NCBI RefSeq assembly: GCF_026230105.1
Contig: NC_079482.1
Location: 6,882,001 to 6,946,000 of the forward strand
Direction of reading: 5' to 3'
Length of the DNA stretch: 64,000 nucleotides
DNA from: Diorhabda sublineata
Lineage: Eukaryota > Arthropoda > Insecta > Coleoptera > Chrysomelidae
Shown: positions 23,566 to 35,122 of the stretch, one piece after another
Layout of the letters: each line of letters begins with the position of its first letter
Numbering within the stretch: position 1 is the first letter of the stretch
Position numbers and translations under genes: made by a program
Notes under the pieces: generated by a model
The model's database searches: none
Told to the model about the DNA's origin: nothing
The model's input: the letters and a program-made list of their open reading frames with translations, nothing else

Positions 23566-24239
23566 ATGCATTAAAACTTCATATAACAATTTGAGACTTT
23601 TTCTGTATAGATCCACAGGAAACTTCAAAATGTATTAATTATAATATATTTAACAATTTTTTTGGTAATGAATTGTTTTGTATTTAGATCTCTTCTGAAT
23701 GGAAATTGAATTTTAAAACAAGTAAAAATTGACATTTATTTCGACTAAGACCAAAATACTTCGAAATGTCAATTTGTAACAGTTTAAAAGTCTACTTTAC
23801 ATACAGAGGAGACCTGAAATCAAGACAATTCAGCAACAAAAACTGATGAAAGGGTCTAAGAAATAAGAAGCCAAGGAAAAAAATATAACGATCATATACC
23901 TAGGGAACACAAGTTCAAAGACAAGTGACATCCGAAGACGAAAATTTGACTTGTTGAAAGTATAACGACCAGATATGATATCGAATTATCTTCAAATATA
24001 CTACTAAACTGTAGACGATCAAATTAAGCGGAAAGACAATTAATTGATCCATTAATGTGGATAGGGCCCAAGTACATCAAGCCTATCTATAATGAACATA
24101 GATCAATAAACTCTCTTGTAATTGCCTTGCAATCATATATTTTCCGTAAATTGTACTAAGATATGATAAAAATTTGGAGAGGTTGATATAAGATCAAGAG
24201 AACTCGATGAAGGTTCTAATCGAGGTCAATGGAAAATAG
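23566..24239. other. Spacer, nothing recognised
   Basis: No coding motif or repeat end was seen. Confidence 0.4.
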
Positions 24240-24600
24240 TTATAGCACGTCAATGATTACGATTCTCAGTCAAAAAAAAGCGATCAGAGATTAACTAATA
24301 AATACAAAGATATACTATTATATGAATTTACTTCCAAATAAGAAGATAAGCTAGAGGAACACTTATCAGTGGCACAGCTGCTTCCATTGATCTATGACCA
24401 CAGTCAAAACGAACGATGGGATATAAGTAGAATCAGACTAAAATGAGAAAATAAGCAAGAGAAACAATTATTTATGACAGAACTGCTTCCATTGGTCTAT
24501 ACTCACGATTCTGAGTCAAAAAGAACGATCAGAGATATATTATTAGACGGAGAGAGAAACTATTATATGAGTTTACTCATATTTTGTTACTAGAGAATAT
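24240..24600. repeat. Diverged tandem repeat, about three units of 105-135 bp
   Basis: Shared blocks recur: GTCAAAA(n)..CGAT with AGAGAT at about 24269, 24402 and 24513; CTGCTTCCATTGATCTATGA at 24379 and its near-copy at 24483; and TACTATTATATGAATTTACT-like pieces at 24312 and 24560. The spacing is uneven, so the units have gained and lost bases. Confidence 0.55.
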
Positions 24601-25389
24601 TAAATTCAAGTTTTTTGCGCAAAAGTTAATAATATTATTCTTTTAGTCATTAGCACACTTTTTTGGAAATTCCTCAAGTTGTAGCTAAAATATTCATCAA
24701 TATAGTAGATAGAGTTGAGCTGTAGAAATAAAATCAAATCAATACAATTCGTTTCTTCTTTTGATGTTCTTTTCTCCAACCGGTATATTTATTGAATTGT
24801 AATGAACCAAGATGATTAAAATATAAACACTATTTACTCCGGATGTAACACAAGCAAATGAAACATTTTAATAAAAATGTTTACAACTTATATGCATCAT
24901 TCTTGTTGAGCTTTCGCTGAATTCCGTGAAACCTCTTGGGAAAATCCGGGTACGAAACTGGATTATATCATACATGTAGTCATAATATGTAACCACAATC
25001 ACCAGAATAATGCTCATTCTCACATCTATGATCTCAGAAATGTCAAGATGATATTAATTGCTCAAGAAATTATTTATCTATGATAATTTTACGTTGTGTT
25101 CTAATATACTTAGTAAAAAATCGTGACTCGATATCAGTATATAGCAATTAATACTCGGTGAGATCGCACACTATAAAAATATAATAATATAATAAGCAAT
25201 TTAATGTAATTAAGAGGTAAAAAGTAATAAGTATACGTTATTGAAACAAATTTTTGTTTGGGATTGATTTTTATTCAAAGACAAGGACTCTGCAGGTGGT
25301 CAACTAAGTTGCACTGTCGTCACTGGTTTGGTAAAATTTGACAAAACTAACTAAGAAAAGATTGGTCTTGAGTTAAATGCCGAGGGAAA
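24601..25389. other. Spacer, nothing recognised
   Basis: AT-rich, with no supported feature. Confidence 0.4.
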
Positions 25390-26040
25390 TTACAAGAAGA
25401 ACCTAATCTGAATACTATGTGAAGTATTAGTAAGAATCTGTAAACTCATCTTCTTCCGATGAAGATGACGAAGGTCCAGGACGTCCAGCATTATTTCAGT
25501 TGATATAGCCGCTTCTAACAGGATCCACTCACGGATCAATCCATGGAACGAGTCATTTCCAGAATAATATCTGCGGAACTTTTCTCCGTTTTTTTTTGCT
25601 GTTTTTGTTTGTAAAAGCAACGTATACATATAATTTAGAGCAACCGAAGCTATTTTTCCGTTTATATTGATAAAAAAATGGTTTTTGCACGTTCTTCGGA
25701 TAAACTTCATTATTTCCATCGCATTATTGCTTCTGGACAAATTTACTTGGATTTTGATAGTATTTATGATGCAAACAAACTTTTGTTCAGCATTAAACAA
25801 CAGTGGCACACACTTTGCAGACAACTTATTCATATGTAATTATTTATGCAATATATTGGTTTGATTTAGTTACAATATTTATTTCATTAATCATCATATA
25901 TACTTCCAGGGCATAGAATTTATTATCCTCCACTTACAGATCAATATTCCCGGAGCTTTTCACCGTTTTTTTTTCACTATTTTTCTTTATAAAAATAACG
26001 TATAAATATAGATCAGAACAACGAGAGTTGTTTTTTCCTT
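25390..26040 (-). repeat. Diverged duplicated segment with an unassigned minus-strand frame
   Basis: A block at about 25558-25665 (CAGAATAATATCTGCGGAAC..CTCCG then a T-run, GTTTGTAAAA, AACGTATA, AGAGCAACCGA) recurs in diverged form at about 25930-26035. Over the first copy lies a 147-codon minus-strand frame (25833-25390) ending with RHLHRKKMSLQILTN; another frame there reads AGRPGPSSSSEEDEFTDS. I do not recognise the protein. The duplication suggests two decayed copies of one repeat. Confidence 0.4.
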
Positions 26041-29030
26041 TAAGCTCTGAGAATAAAAACTATTCGCTCTATTTGGGTATTGAAACTAATTTATTCGTGA
26101 GATTTATTAGGAATTTTGATAACATCAAATACAATCACTATAGCGGAAGTGATGTCAATCTCACCATAGCCGCCATCGTTAATAGGAATGAAAATTGTTG
26201 GTGATAGTAAACGTTAATGGCCAATAATTACTTCTTTTATTGTTTTTTGAGACAAGTTAATGAAGTCATAAGTTAATTACATTAAACCTTGATTATTTAC
26301 TTATAAAATGAGAATCAGTAGAGTACTTAGCTATATCCCTATGATGTGTCAAATGTAAAATCTCTTCCTAAAGCAAATGCATAAAGATGAGGCACTAATT
26401 CTATGTCTTTAATTATTTCCCGTCTAGAATTCTACGTTGCAAACGATGAATTCGACTAAACTTCCAGTAAATATCCTCATATTTTCTAGTTACGTCAATT
26501 GAGCCCTATCGTTCTAAAAATTTACCAAAAAATTCGAAAATCACATAAAACCAAGAAAATTTTTCCATATTCCCCACTTTGGGTGCTATCCATAACAATA
26601 AGTAATTCCCACTAGAACAGTTCTGTGATACAAATACAACATTCCTCCTATCCAAACCAATACCGATTTCGAATGACCAGAAAGGAGCTAGTCTTCAATA
26701 TTCAAGTACTAAATGACTGATTTTGTATATTAGTTTAGTCCTAACTGTATTCTCCTTCAATTCCTTTGTATAGTGATTCACCATCCTCGATTTTATATCT
26801 CTATTTCTGTTATTCAAATCATGAAATTCCAAGCGCTTCTTTAACATTATGGAGAATATTTTTTCCAGTTTGAGGGCAGTTTATAGTATACAGTATGATA
26901 TTGAAGAAGTGATTTTTGATTGGGATAATTGTAGTTAACAGATATACAATAAAAAATATCAGTTGATGGTTATCCCTCAAATTTTACAAGGCTGTCATAT
27001 TCTGCTGTTGATCTTTTTAAACTTTCTCAATTTTTCAATGAGATTTTTGCAGTGTAGAAGGAAATAATATAGTCGATGATACAATAGGTATTAAAATTTT
27101 AACTTAATTTTTGTTAGTCATTATTTGTTCATAAAAATAACAAGGTCGGTTCTTCTAGTGCTACCATCATTGATAAATTGATGATGCGTTTGAAAATACA
27201 GTAGAAATGCAAATATTCACAAGGTGATTTAATTAACAAAGTATCCAATGTTTTCATTTATATGCGAATAAGTTATTTTGAAACGCACAAAATGGAAATT
27301 CCTCATTTACACGAATCACGAACAATCCGATATTTTATAATTCATACAAATACGGTATGAAAAATAGAACTCATTATCCTCCATGAAGGTTGTTTACTTT
27401 AATCTTCGGAAACAAATTTTATTCACATTAAGATTTTTTTCTCGAATCTCCCAGTACATAGAATAGACAAAATTAGATATTAACTTCAAGGTTTGTCTTC
27501 CATTTCTAAGAAAAGATAAAAAAGCTGAGGAAAATTAACCGGTAAATTATTTACCAAATTTTATATACCTGAAAGTCTAAAGTAAATTTTGTCTGTCTAT
27601 GAAACTGAAAAGACAATACCCCATATTTATAATAATATAAAAAGCCATAGTGTGATGAGACACAATCGTTAATATGTATATAATTTATTTAGTTCTGAAT
27701 TTGACATTTAAAATTTTTTAAACTCTTGAAAGTAATATGATAATATGGTAACTCAACCCAATCTAATTCTTAATAGGGCATTCATTCCAACGAACTTTCA
27801 ACAATTTTGCAATATGACGTTTGTGAGTTCATAATTTAAAGCGTTTCTCAAGTACTTTTTCTGGTTGCTTTGTGACTATTCTCTTACTACACTAGTTTGA
27901 AAATTTTATTTTTTTGTCTCTGGTTGATAATGTGACTTATGATAAGTTTTTATTTAAAAATTTTAGTTTGAAGAGCTCGAGTTCTTTCTCTGGTATATAA
28001 ATTATATTCAATCTACTCAATATACTCAATCAATTTTCGTGAATAAATATGTATTCTAATGCAAAATACATTCAAATACAGAATACAAAAACGAATCCAA
28101 ACTTAACGATTTCCTATTATAGTTAACAAAGAATAAAATAACTTTTTCAAAACGGATCTCACTTCCCCTCAAAAGTAGGCAGTGTGTTATCCAAGAGTAC
28201 GCAGACCACCCCTTTTCGGCCACAAATAATCATATGCGGCGCAAATTTCATGAAACCATTTTTACAGGTTTTTCACTGTAGCAGTTCTGTTTCTGAGGGC
28301 TCATAGTACATTTCATTGTACGCAGGAGATGTTCCACTAATTTCTCCTGATGGAGTACCATTTCGATTTTTTTTTTTTAGAAGTTTGGGATAAATCTGCT
28401 TTTCCTTTTTGTTTTTTCTATTTTTGGTTTTTTGTTCAAGTCTCTTCTAACAGTTTGTCTATTTTTCTCCTCCAAATTTTGATCAAATCCTTCCTTGTAG
28501 GGTGTACTTGTTAAAACTTCCGACTTCTCAATCATAGCCTTCCTTTTACCGCTTTTTTAGTTGCTTTTGGCAATGGGCACAAATGAACAACAATTTCGCT
28601 ATGTTGATTAACAACTTTCTACTTCAAATGAGATGTGGTGATATCCAGTTATAGTTCATTTAGATTGTGATTTTTCTGCTTTGAATTTGTTTGTCATGTC
28701 TCTGAATAATTTTTTTCCGTGGGAATGTAATACGAACTTAACTCATTATCATTACTAAAAGTGTACAGATCACTTGGCCCGATTGTGGGATTCCTTTCTT
28801 TTTTCTGGAGTGCGTGGATATGATAGTTTCACTTGCCGTCAACGAATAACCTGAAAGGAAAATAATGGGTTATTTTGCAATACTTAGAAAATACTGGCTT
28901 ATTAACTCTCTTGTATTTTACATTGTGGCAATTGGTTTTTCAGAGATAACGTTTGTGGATGCTAAAACTGTCGGATGTTTGGTACATTTTTAAAAAGCTC
29001 TTGTTCCACTGCGACATTAGAAGTAATAGT
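26041..29030. other. Long AT-rich spacer, nothing recognised
   Basis: Three kilobases without any supported gene, RNA gene or element boundary. Low-complexity T and A runs (for example 28369-28379) are the only local features. Confidence 0.4.
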
Positions 29031-29033
29031 ATT

Positions 29034-29515
29034 ACGGATGGCAATAACCGAAGGCGACAAGGTTATTTGCGTCAGATAAAAGTCTACCGAAGTTCTAATA
29101 GACACATCATTCATTTATCTGGATGAAAATGATTAGATGAAAATGATTTGACAGTCATGATGTAGTAAAATTCGGCTGGGTTGCTGCAAAGACGGTTCCG
29201 TGCCTAATGCTTTATTAATATCTGCTAAAAAAATTAAAAACTGTGCAACTGATTACAATGAATATATGATAGCAGAATTATTGGAAATGTGGTTCAATGA
29301 AAAGCTTTTACCTAACATTCCACCACAGTCAGTTATCGTTATGGACAACGCATCCTACCATTCGCGGCAGCTCCTTGAGATACCAAATAAAAGTCCAAAT
29401 CTCAAATTTTAACAATTGTGATTGAACAAAATATTCCTATTCCTGTCAGCGATCGTAAAAGGCCCAACAAACAAAGAATTGCTTACTGTTATTAAAGGTC
29501 TAAACTTTATATATG
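29034..29515 (+). pseudogene. Tc1-like DDE transposase, 5' part, interrupted by a nested transposon
   Basis: The frame 29200-29412 reads VPNALLISAKKIKNC-type sequence, then ELLEMWFNEKLLPNIP and SVIVMDNASYHSRQL, the second catalytic Asp motif (MDNASYH) of a Tc1-superfamily DDE_3 transposase. Upstream, LRQIKVYRSSNRHIIHLSG may be the region before the first Asp. Downstream, SDRKRPNKQRIAYCY leads to the insertion point at TA 29516-29517. The remainder of the same protein resumes after the inserted element at about 31200. A stop after SPNLKF and upstream shifts show that the host element was already decayed or has decayed since. Confidence 0.8.
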
Positions 29516-29517
29516 TA

Positions 29518-29911
29518 CAGTGCTTTTCAGATAAAAGTATCCACCTTTAATAACTTTTGTAATACAGGTATTTAGAAAAAATCCAAAAATACGTCAATTT
29601 ATGTTAGAAGGGGCAAGCATTATGGCTTATTTAAACTTACTGGAAAAGCCACCCCCTCACCCCTAGCAGCATCCCCTTTATTTTTTTAAATTACTTGTCA
29701 TATTTTTTATGTAAAATTTGGATACTCCTCTTTGAGCTGATTTCAAAAATATATAATACTTGTAAGTTAAAGTGGTTAGTTTATAAGATAAACAATTTTT
29801 CTTTTAAGAGCACAAATTTTACTTATTATTTACTTTCACCTTATTTGCCTGTACTAAAATGGGTTGTACAACAGTTCAAAACCTTTAATCTTTTTTACTG
29901 TGCTATTTATT
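29518..29911. repeat. Left terminal inverted repeat of the nested transposon
   Basis: Matches the inverse of 30804-31197 through to CTGTGCTATTTATT. Confidence 0.92.
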
Positions 29912-29917
29912 ATGAAG

Positions 29918-30780
29918 TTACAATAAGTGTTCAAAATGAGTACCATTCACTTCCATACAATGGTATAATCTATTTTGAAATGCCTCTCTGACATTGCTTA
30001 ATACGGCTGGATTTAATTGTCGACATTCATTTTCTATCCTCTCTCGTAAATCATCCAGAGATTCTGGTTGGGTAGCTAAACTTTTGTTTTTAAATACCCC
30101 CATAAAAAGAAGTCTAGGGGTGTTAAATCCGGTGACCTAGGTGGCCACTCCATCATCTGCCCCCTTCTACCTATCCAACGAGCGGGGAATGTTTCGTTTA
30201 AAAATTGCCGGACAGGCATAGCATAGTGTGGGGGAGCTCCGTCTTGTTGAAAAACCAGTAAATCTTCGGAAAGGTTATCATCATTTTCTATTATTGTTGT
30301 AATACGTGGGTCAACCCCTTCCCTGAGTAACTCAAGATATGATTCACCATTTAAATTTCCGTTGATGAAGAAAGGTCCGACAATGTGGTCACCTAGGATA
30401 CCACACCAAACGTTTAACTTTTGGGGATGTTGTGTATGGAATTCACGCATAATATGTGGATCACTTTCAGCCCAATATCTACAATTATGCCTACTTACTA
30501 AGCCATTTAATGACCATGAGCATTCATCAGAAAAGCAAATATTGTTTAACAATTGTGGATTGTCATTGATAATTTGCGTCATTGATTCGCAAAACTCTAG
30601 ACGACGATCAAAATCATCTTCATTCAACTCGTGCATCAACTTAACTTTGTATGGGTGGTACTTGAATTTATGTAGAACTCGGAAAACTGTAGAAGATGAA
30701 ACACCGATCGCTCTACTTATTGTTGACAACGATCGGGGTTGTTGAGCCTCTGTCAAACTTTAATAAAAAGTAGAGTTTTT
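29918..30780 (-). pseudogene. Transposase of the nested transposon (one frameshift, N-terminus missing)
   Basis: A DDE/D transposase of the mariner superfamily; such enzymes cut at the inverted repeats and insert at TA. From 30756 the frame shows a helix-turn-helix (STISRAIGVSSSTVFRVLHK) and ELNEDDFDRRLEFCESM. The first catalytic Asp lies in ICFSDECSWSLNG, the second in VFQQDGAPPHYA, and the third in WPPRSPDLTPLDFFLWG. I count about 42 residues between the second Asp and the Asp of PLD. Shortly after GYLKTKV a single-base loss shifts the frame near 30080. The C-terminus continues as ATQPESLDDLRERIENECRQ, ending in MEVNGTHFEHLL with a stop at 29918-29920. About 100 or more N-terminal residues expected for the family are missing upstream of 30780, so the protein is not functional as it stands. 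Confidence 0.93.
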
Positions 30781-30803
30781 TGTTGTTTGGATTTTTTAAG
30801 TAG

Positions 30804-31197
30804 AATAAATAGCACAGTTAAAAAGATTAAAGAGTTTGAACTGTTGTACAACCCATTTTAGTACAGGCAAATAAGGTGAAAGTAAATAATAAGTAAAATT
30901 TTTGCTCTTAAAAGAAAAATTGTTTATCTCATAAACTAACCACTTTAACCTACAAGTATTATACATTTTTGTAATCAGCTCAAAGTGGAGTATCCAAATT
31001 TTACATAAAAAATTAGAAAAGTAATTTAAAAAAATAAAGGGGATGCTGCTAGAGATGAGGGGGTGGCTTTTCCAGTAAGTTTAAATAAGCCATAATGCTT
31101 GCCCCTTCCAACATAAATTGACGTGTTTTTGGATTTTTTCTAAAGACCAGTATTACAAAAGTTATTAAAGGTGGATACTTTTATCTGAAAAGCACTG
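30804..31197. repeat. Right terminal inverted repeat of the nested transposon
   Basis: Inverse copy of 29518-29911. Confidence 0.92.
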
Positions 31198-31199
31198 TA

Positions 31200-31454
31200 T
31201 AAATTTATTATATTTATTATATTAACAAGCTGTGCAAAGAACGGGATCATACTCTTCTCAAACTACCTCCTTACTATTGCATATTTAACCCTATGGATTT
31301 AATATGGGCAAACGTAAAATCAGAATTACGAAAATGTCATCATTCTCCAGAGCTGAGTAGAGAGGTTGTAGAATTCGTAAAGTAAGTTCTAGCAGCAGAC
31401 CGTCAAGAGCTTTGGAAGAACTGTGTTGAACATGTTTTGAAAGAAGAAGATTAG
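31200..31454 (+). pseudogene. Tc1-like DDE transposase, 3' part, after the nested insertion
   Basis: The frame reads KLCKERDHTLLKLPPYYCIF, then NPMDLIWANVKSELRK, where the usual PYY-x-x-NPIE has the third acidic residue as Asp. It continues with HHSPELSREVVEFVK and, after one stop, LAADRQELWKNCVEHVLKEED. This is the C-terminal part of the same transposase family as 29034-29515, on the same strand, which is consistent with one original gene split by the insertion. Confidence 0.8.
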
Positions 31455-31460
31455 TATGTG

Positions 31461-32549
31461 ATATCACCTTCTTAATAACCCATCAAAATTCAATCAAATA
31501 ATGACTATAATTCAGACTATTCTCACTAGTACGATACTTTGTAATTAAAATATTTTTTTCTTTTGTTTTATTTCAAGGAATCTATTTTCCTTCATGGTTT
31601 TTGCATTGAAATTTAGTTTTCCAGAAAAGGAAACGAATGGGGTACAAAAAGGACTCCGTTCACGTCTGGTACTCTGTTTAAACCAAACGATCTCACAGGC
31701 CGTCCAATTTATAATGATTTGATTGACTTTTAACGAATATTTTCTCGCATAAGATATACATGTTTTTAAATGTATTTATAAAAATAATATATTTATGAAA
31801 TGAAGTATCTACGCCTATGGTGGAGCAAACAAAATTGTCGGCAAGGGTTTCGAACCAGTTTTTATAATATGCAATTGATATTGAAAGAACTATACTATGA
31901 CATCAATAGATTTCTTCAATTGTAAACAGCTGTCCCTCACTCATGTAATAAACTACAATTTCTCCATCTTGATAAAATATACATTTTTATATGGACATAT
32001 TAATACTATGTGCAAAGTTCGAATGAATTAACATAATTTGTTGTATTATAAACTATATCATACGCCGTATAGTTTTTATATAGAAAATTATATGTATTAT
32101 TTTTTAGCAGCTAGGCAATGGGAATTACCCATATATATATCAAACACGTATGAATTAAAAAACGTATAATATTGATTATGTAATTATAATGACGTACTAG
32201 TATATGTTCTATATTGATTCAGCTTATGATGAAAATTAAGGATGTTTTGGTAATCCCTAGTTTTTGCTAGAATGTAATCATAAACGCTTCTCCGAAATAT
32301 TCTCAAATTTTTTGTTCAAACTGTTATATATTGATGAAATAGTTTCTTGGAATATCTGTAATAAACATACTATTTTGTCAAATATCAACCACTAAAATTT
32401 TTTGTAACTTAAACTCCAATAGTGGATGTTGAGCAAAAATATACCTTTTAAAAAGGATATGGTCAGATCTTAAAGATATAGATTGATTCAGTACCATAAA
32501 CCGTAGTATGAAATATTTGCAAACGACAAACTTGTACGTGATGCTGATA
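31461..32549. other. AT-rich spacer, nothing recognised
   Basis: No supported feature. Confidence 0.4.
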
Positions 32550-32800
32550 TTTTAGCATCGCCTCCTACCATCCCGAACTCAATCCTATCGAAACTGAATG
32601 ACAGGAGGATGCATTTTTTCAATAAATGTCGGTGTCACAGTGAAAATCGCGTTGTAAGGAAGCGAAACTGAAGAGATACCTATAATAGATAGAGTGGTTG
32701 ATGAATTGAACATCAACAAAAAAGTGATGATAATTATGACTTCGATTCTTCTGAAAAACACTTAGAGAAAAGAAGTCATTATCTCGAATCGACAATTAGC
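32550..32800 (+). pseudogene. Tc1-like transposase C-terminal remnant
   Basis: SYHPELNPIE (about 32570-32602) is the third-acidic-residue motif of Tc1-type DDE transposases. It is followed in broken frames by an acidic tail (RVVDELNINKK, DFDSSEKHLEKR) resembling the end of these proteins. Everything upstream of the motif is missing. It could be a separate decayed copy of the family seen at 29-31 kb. Confidence 0.5.
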
Positions 32801-33660
32801 AAAGTATCGAAATATTTTTTAGCGCATTTCTTACATTTCTAGCATTTTGTTCGTCCCTCTTTCTGTCTATAGCAGTGATATCTCCTCGCAGGAAGTCACT
32901 ATAGCGACCTCAGTTCTTTACATCTTATTCCTGTATAGCTGTAGATGTGTCAAAACGAAAGAAATTTCGGGCATTTTCAGAAAAAAATCAGTTGAATTAA
33001 CCAAAACCAAAATTAAGTGCTTACAAAATTGAAACATTTATTTATAAATCATATTTTACACTTCATAAAACAATTATTATGAGAATTGTAAAGAAACAGA
33101 GGCGTATAGCAAGCTCAATATATGACGCTTAGGGGAAATTCACCTCTTTACCAAACTGCATCCCTGAGTTATAGGGCCACAAAGTTGGGTCACCAATTTC
33201 GAAAAAAAAAAAAGTATTTCTTTGGAGCCCTTTAACATGAAAATACCGAATTTAGTACACCGTATGAGACTGTTACCGGGCTTAATATAATGGATAGCAA
33301 TAGGTGTTGGAACCATTCTGGAGTGTTATTAAGGATGATCTAACCTTTAAATTTGACATAGGTTTTTTATCTGTCAGTTGGTTTGAAAAGTTTGATTTTT
33401 GTGCCATGGATAATTCAATTCTTAAGCTTCTCTACTCTTTCAATTTTCCATAATAGGAAAGTCTTAAAACCAAGCATATGTTTTCAACAATGTTATTTGT
33501 AAACTTAAAAAAGTGGATATATGAATTTATACATCAAATTTGATAATTTGCAATTCAGGTCTTGTACTAATTGGATTGTCATTTTTTACTCTTAGACAGA
33601 AAATTATTTTTCGCCAAAAATTAAAGTCTACTACTAGCCAGTGGCTGAGGATCATTTTTT
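32801..33660. other. Spacer, nothing recognised
   Basis: A-run at 33197-33209. No supported coding feature. Confidence 0.35.
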
Positions 33661-33838
33661 ATTACATTGCATTGGTTTTCTCAGAAATCATCGTCCCCCA
33701 TTGAGGTCCGGTAAACAGGGAGGCCAGTTTTGACGATAATATTTTCCTCCTTTAATTAACTCATATAGATAGTGACGGTTTGAAAATTCTCTTAAATTGA
33801 TACTGAAATAAGGTGGTGCTCCATTATGCATGAATAAA
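33661..33838 (-). pseudogene. Short DDE transposase remnant
   Basis: The minus strand at about 33838-33680 reads FMHNGAPPYFSINLREFSNR, then WPPCLPDLNGG. These correspond to the second-Asp block (FMHDGAPPHFS type) and the WPPRSPDLNP block of mariner-superfamily transposases. The stretch is intact between the motifs but has no recognisable flanks. It abuts the following mariner on the opposite strand, whose 5' end is missing, so an insertion or deletion here may have removed both. Confidence 0.6.
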
Positions 33839-34076
33839 TATTTCAATCCTAGTTATATTGGTATATTTTTACAGTTAGGTAACTGCAAGAATGGTTCGGT
33901 AGTCTTTCACTTACCATTTCTTAAAGCTATTGATATTTTCATGAAAGTTATAGAGACAAATTCTAATATAAATAACTATAAAAAGAATGATGAGATTAAA
34001 TTAGATGAGCTATGGCGAAGAAGCCGTGAATTTACTGTTGATCTATTGATCTATTGTGTACTCCATTCAGTTAGCA

Positions 34077-35120
34077 TCGAGCCATCATCAAGTACCTGTA
34101 TTCAAAAGGGTAAAGAGGTAAGCAGATTTACGAAGATATGCTTAATACCCTTTGTGATCAATGTCCTTCGTATGCGACCGTGTAAAAAATTGGGCTGCAA
34201 GCTTCAAAAGAGGTAAATTTTCCATTGAAGATGATGACCGATCGGAAAGGCCAGTTTCTGTGTCAGTCCCCGAAAATATCGATGCAGTTCATGACATGAT
34301 TTTATTGGACCGTTGAATTGGGCTAAAACGGATATCTGAAGCACTGAATATTTCATACGAACGCGTTCATCATATAGTTCAAGTCAATTTGGACATGAGG
34401 AAAATTACTGCAAATGTTGACCAAAAGCGTTCGATCTGTGCTCGACTTGAAAACGATGTAGACTTCTTAAGCCGAATTTTTACTATGGATGAGACTTGGG
34501 TACATTTCTACGATCCAGAAGCAAGGCAACAATTGATGGAATGGCGACACTCTGGTTCTCCAAGACCTAAGAAGTTTGGTGTCCAAAAATCTGCTGGAAA
34601 AGTTCTTACTTCAGTTTTTTGGGATTGCCATTGATTTTTTGGATAAGGGTATAACAATAAGTGGAGATTACTATTCGACATTACTGACCACTTTACGAGA
34701 AAAAATTAGAGAGAAAAGACGCGGAAAGCTATCCAAAGTTGTTTTGTTTTTGCAGGACAACGCCCCTGCACACAAATCTCATGTTGCGATGCAAAAAATT
34801 CGTGAATTAGGGTTTAAATTACTAGAACACCCCCCCCCCCTCATTCACCAGATCTAGCACCGTCCGACTATCATCTCTTTCCTTGACCGAAAAAAGTTTA
34901 ATAGGTAATAAATTTTCTTCCAACGAGGAGGTAATAGAAACTGTGGAGGTCTGGTTCGCAGAGCAAGAAGAAACATTTTTTTGAAAGGTCTAGAGACGTT
35001 GCAGTTTCACTATAATAAATATATGCAATTAAGAAGAGAATATGTTGAGTAATAAAATATTTTGACATTGAAATTTTGTTTGGTTCTATAGTAGGCTAAG
35101 AATTTTTCAATATATCCTCG
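34077..35120 (+). mobile_element. Mariner transposon, near full-length transposase with frameshifts, 5' end lost
   Basis: DD34D mariner transposase. From about 34077 the frame reads HRAIIKYLYSKG, GKQIYEDMLNTLCDQCPSYA, NWAASFKRGKFSIEDDDRSE, then RISEALNISYERVHHIVQ. The first catalytic Asp is in FTMDETWVHFYDPEA (34480-34525), followed by the AGKVLTSVFWD block. The second is in LFLQDNAPAHKS (34747-34785) and the third in the SPDLAPSDYHLFP block at about 34843-34885. Frames shift at 34185 and 34620 and at an 11-C run at 34830-34840, directly before the third-Asp block; a stop lies at about 34315. The C-terminus ends at RREYVE. The 3' terminal repeat ends in ATATCCTCG at 35120, followed by TA at 35121-35122. 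No matching 5' end was found. Confidence 0.93.
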
Positions 35121-35122
35121 TA

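Larger units (their letters stand above)
29518..31197 (-). mobile_element. Complete 1,680-bp mariner-superfamily transposon with ~394-bp terminal inverted repeats
   Basis: The ends are CAGTGCTTTTCAGATAAAAG (29518) and its exact inverse at 31197, flanked by TA at 29516-29517 and 31198-31199, the IS630-Tc1-mariner target duplication. The terminal repeats are unusually long, 29518-29911 and 30804-31197, and nearly identical with scattered substitutions and small indels. Between them lies one minus-strand transposase frame in two pieces. The element sits inside a Tc1-like transposase gene on the opposite strand, so it is the younger insertion. Both ends are intact, but the encoded protein is damaged, so mobility would need a transposase from elsewhere. 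Confidence 0.95.

Noticed and set aside
30362..30745. 127-codon plus-strand frame
   Set aside because: Antisense shadow of the transposase encoded on the minus strand.
33830..34216. 128-codon plus-strand frame
   Set aside because: Runs out of frame over the start of the mariner transposase; the true mariner residues are in the other frames.
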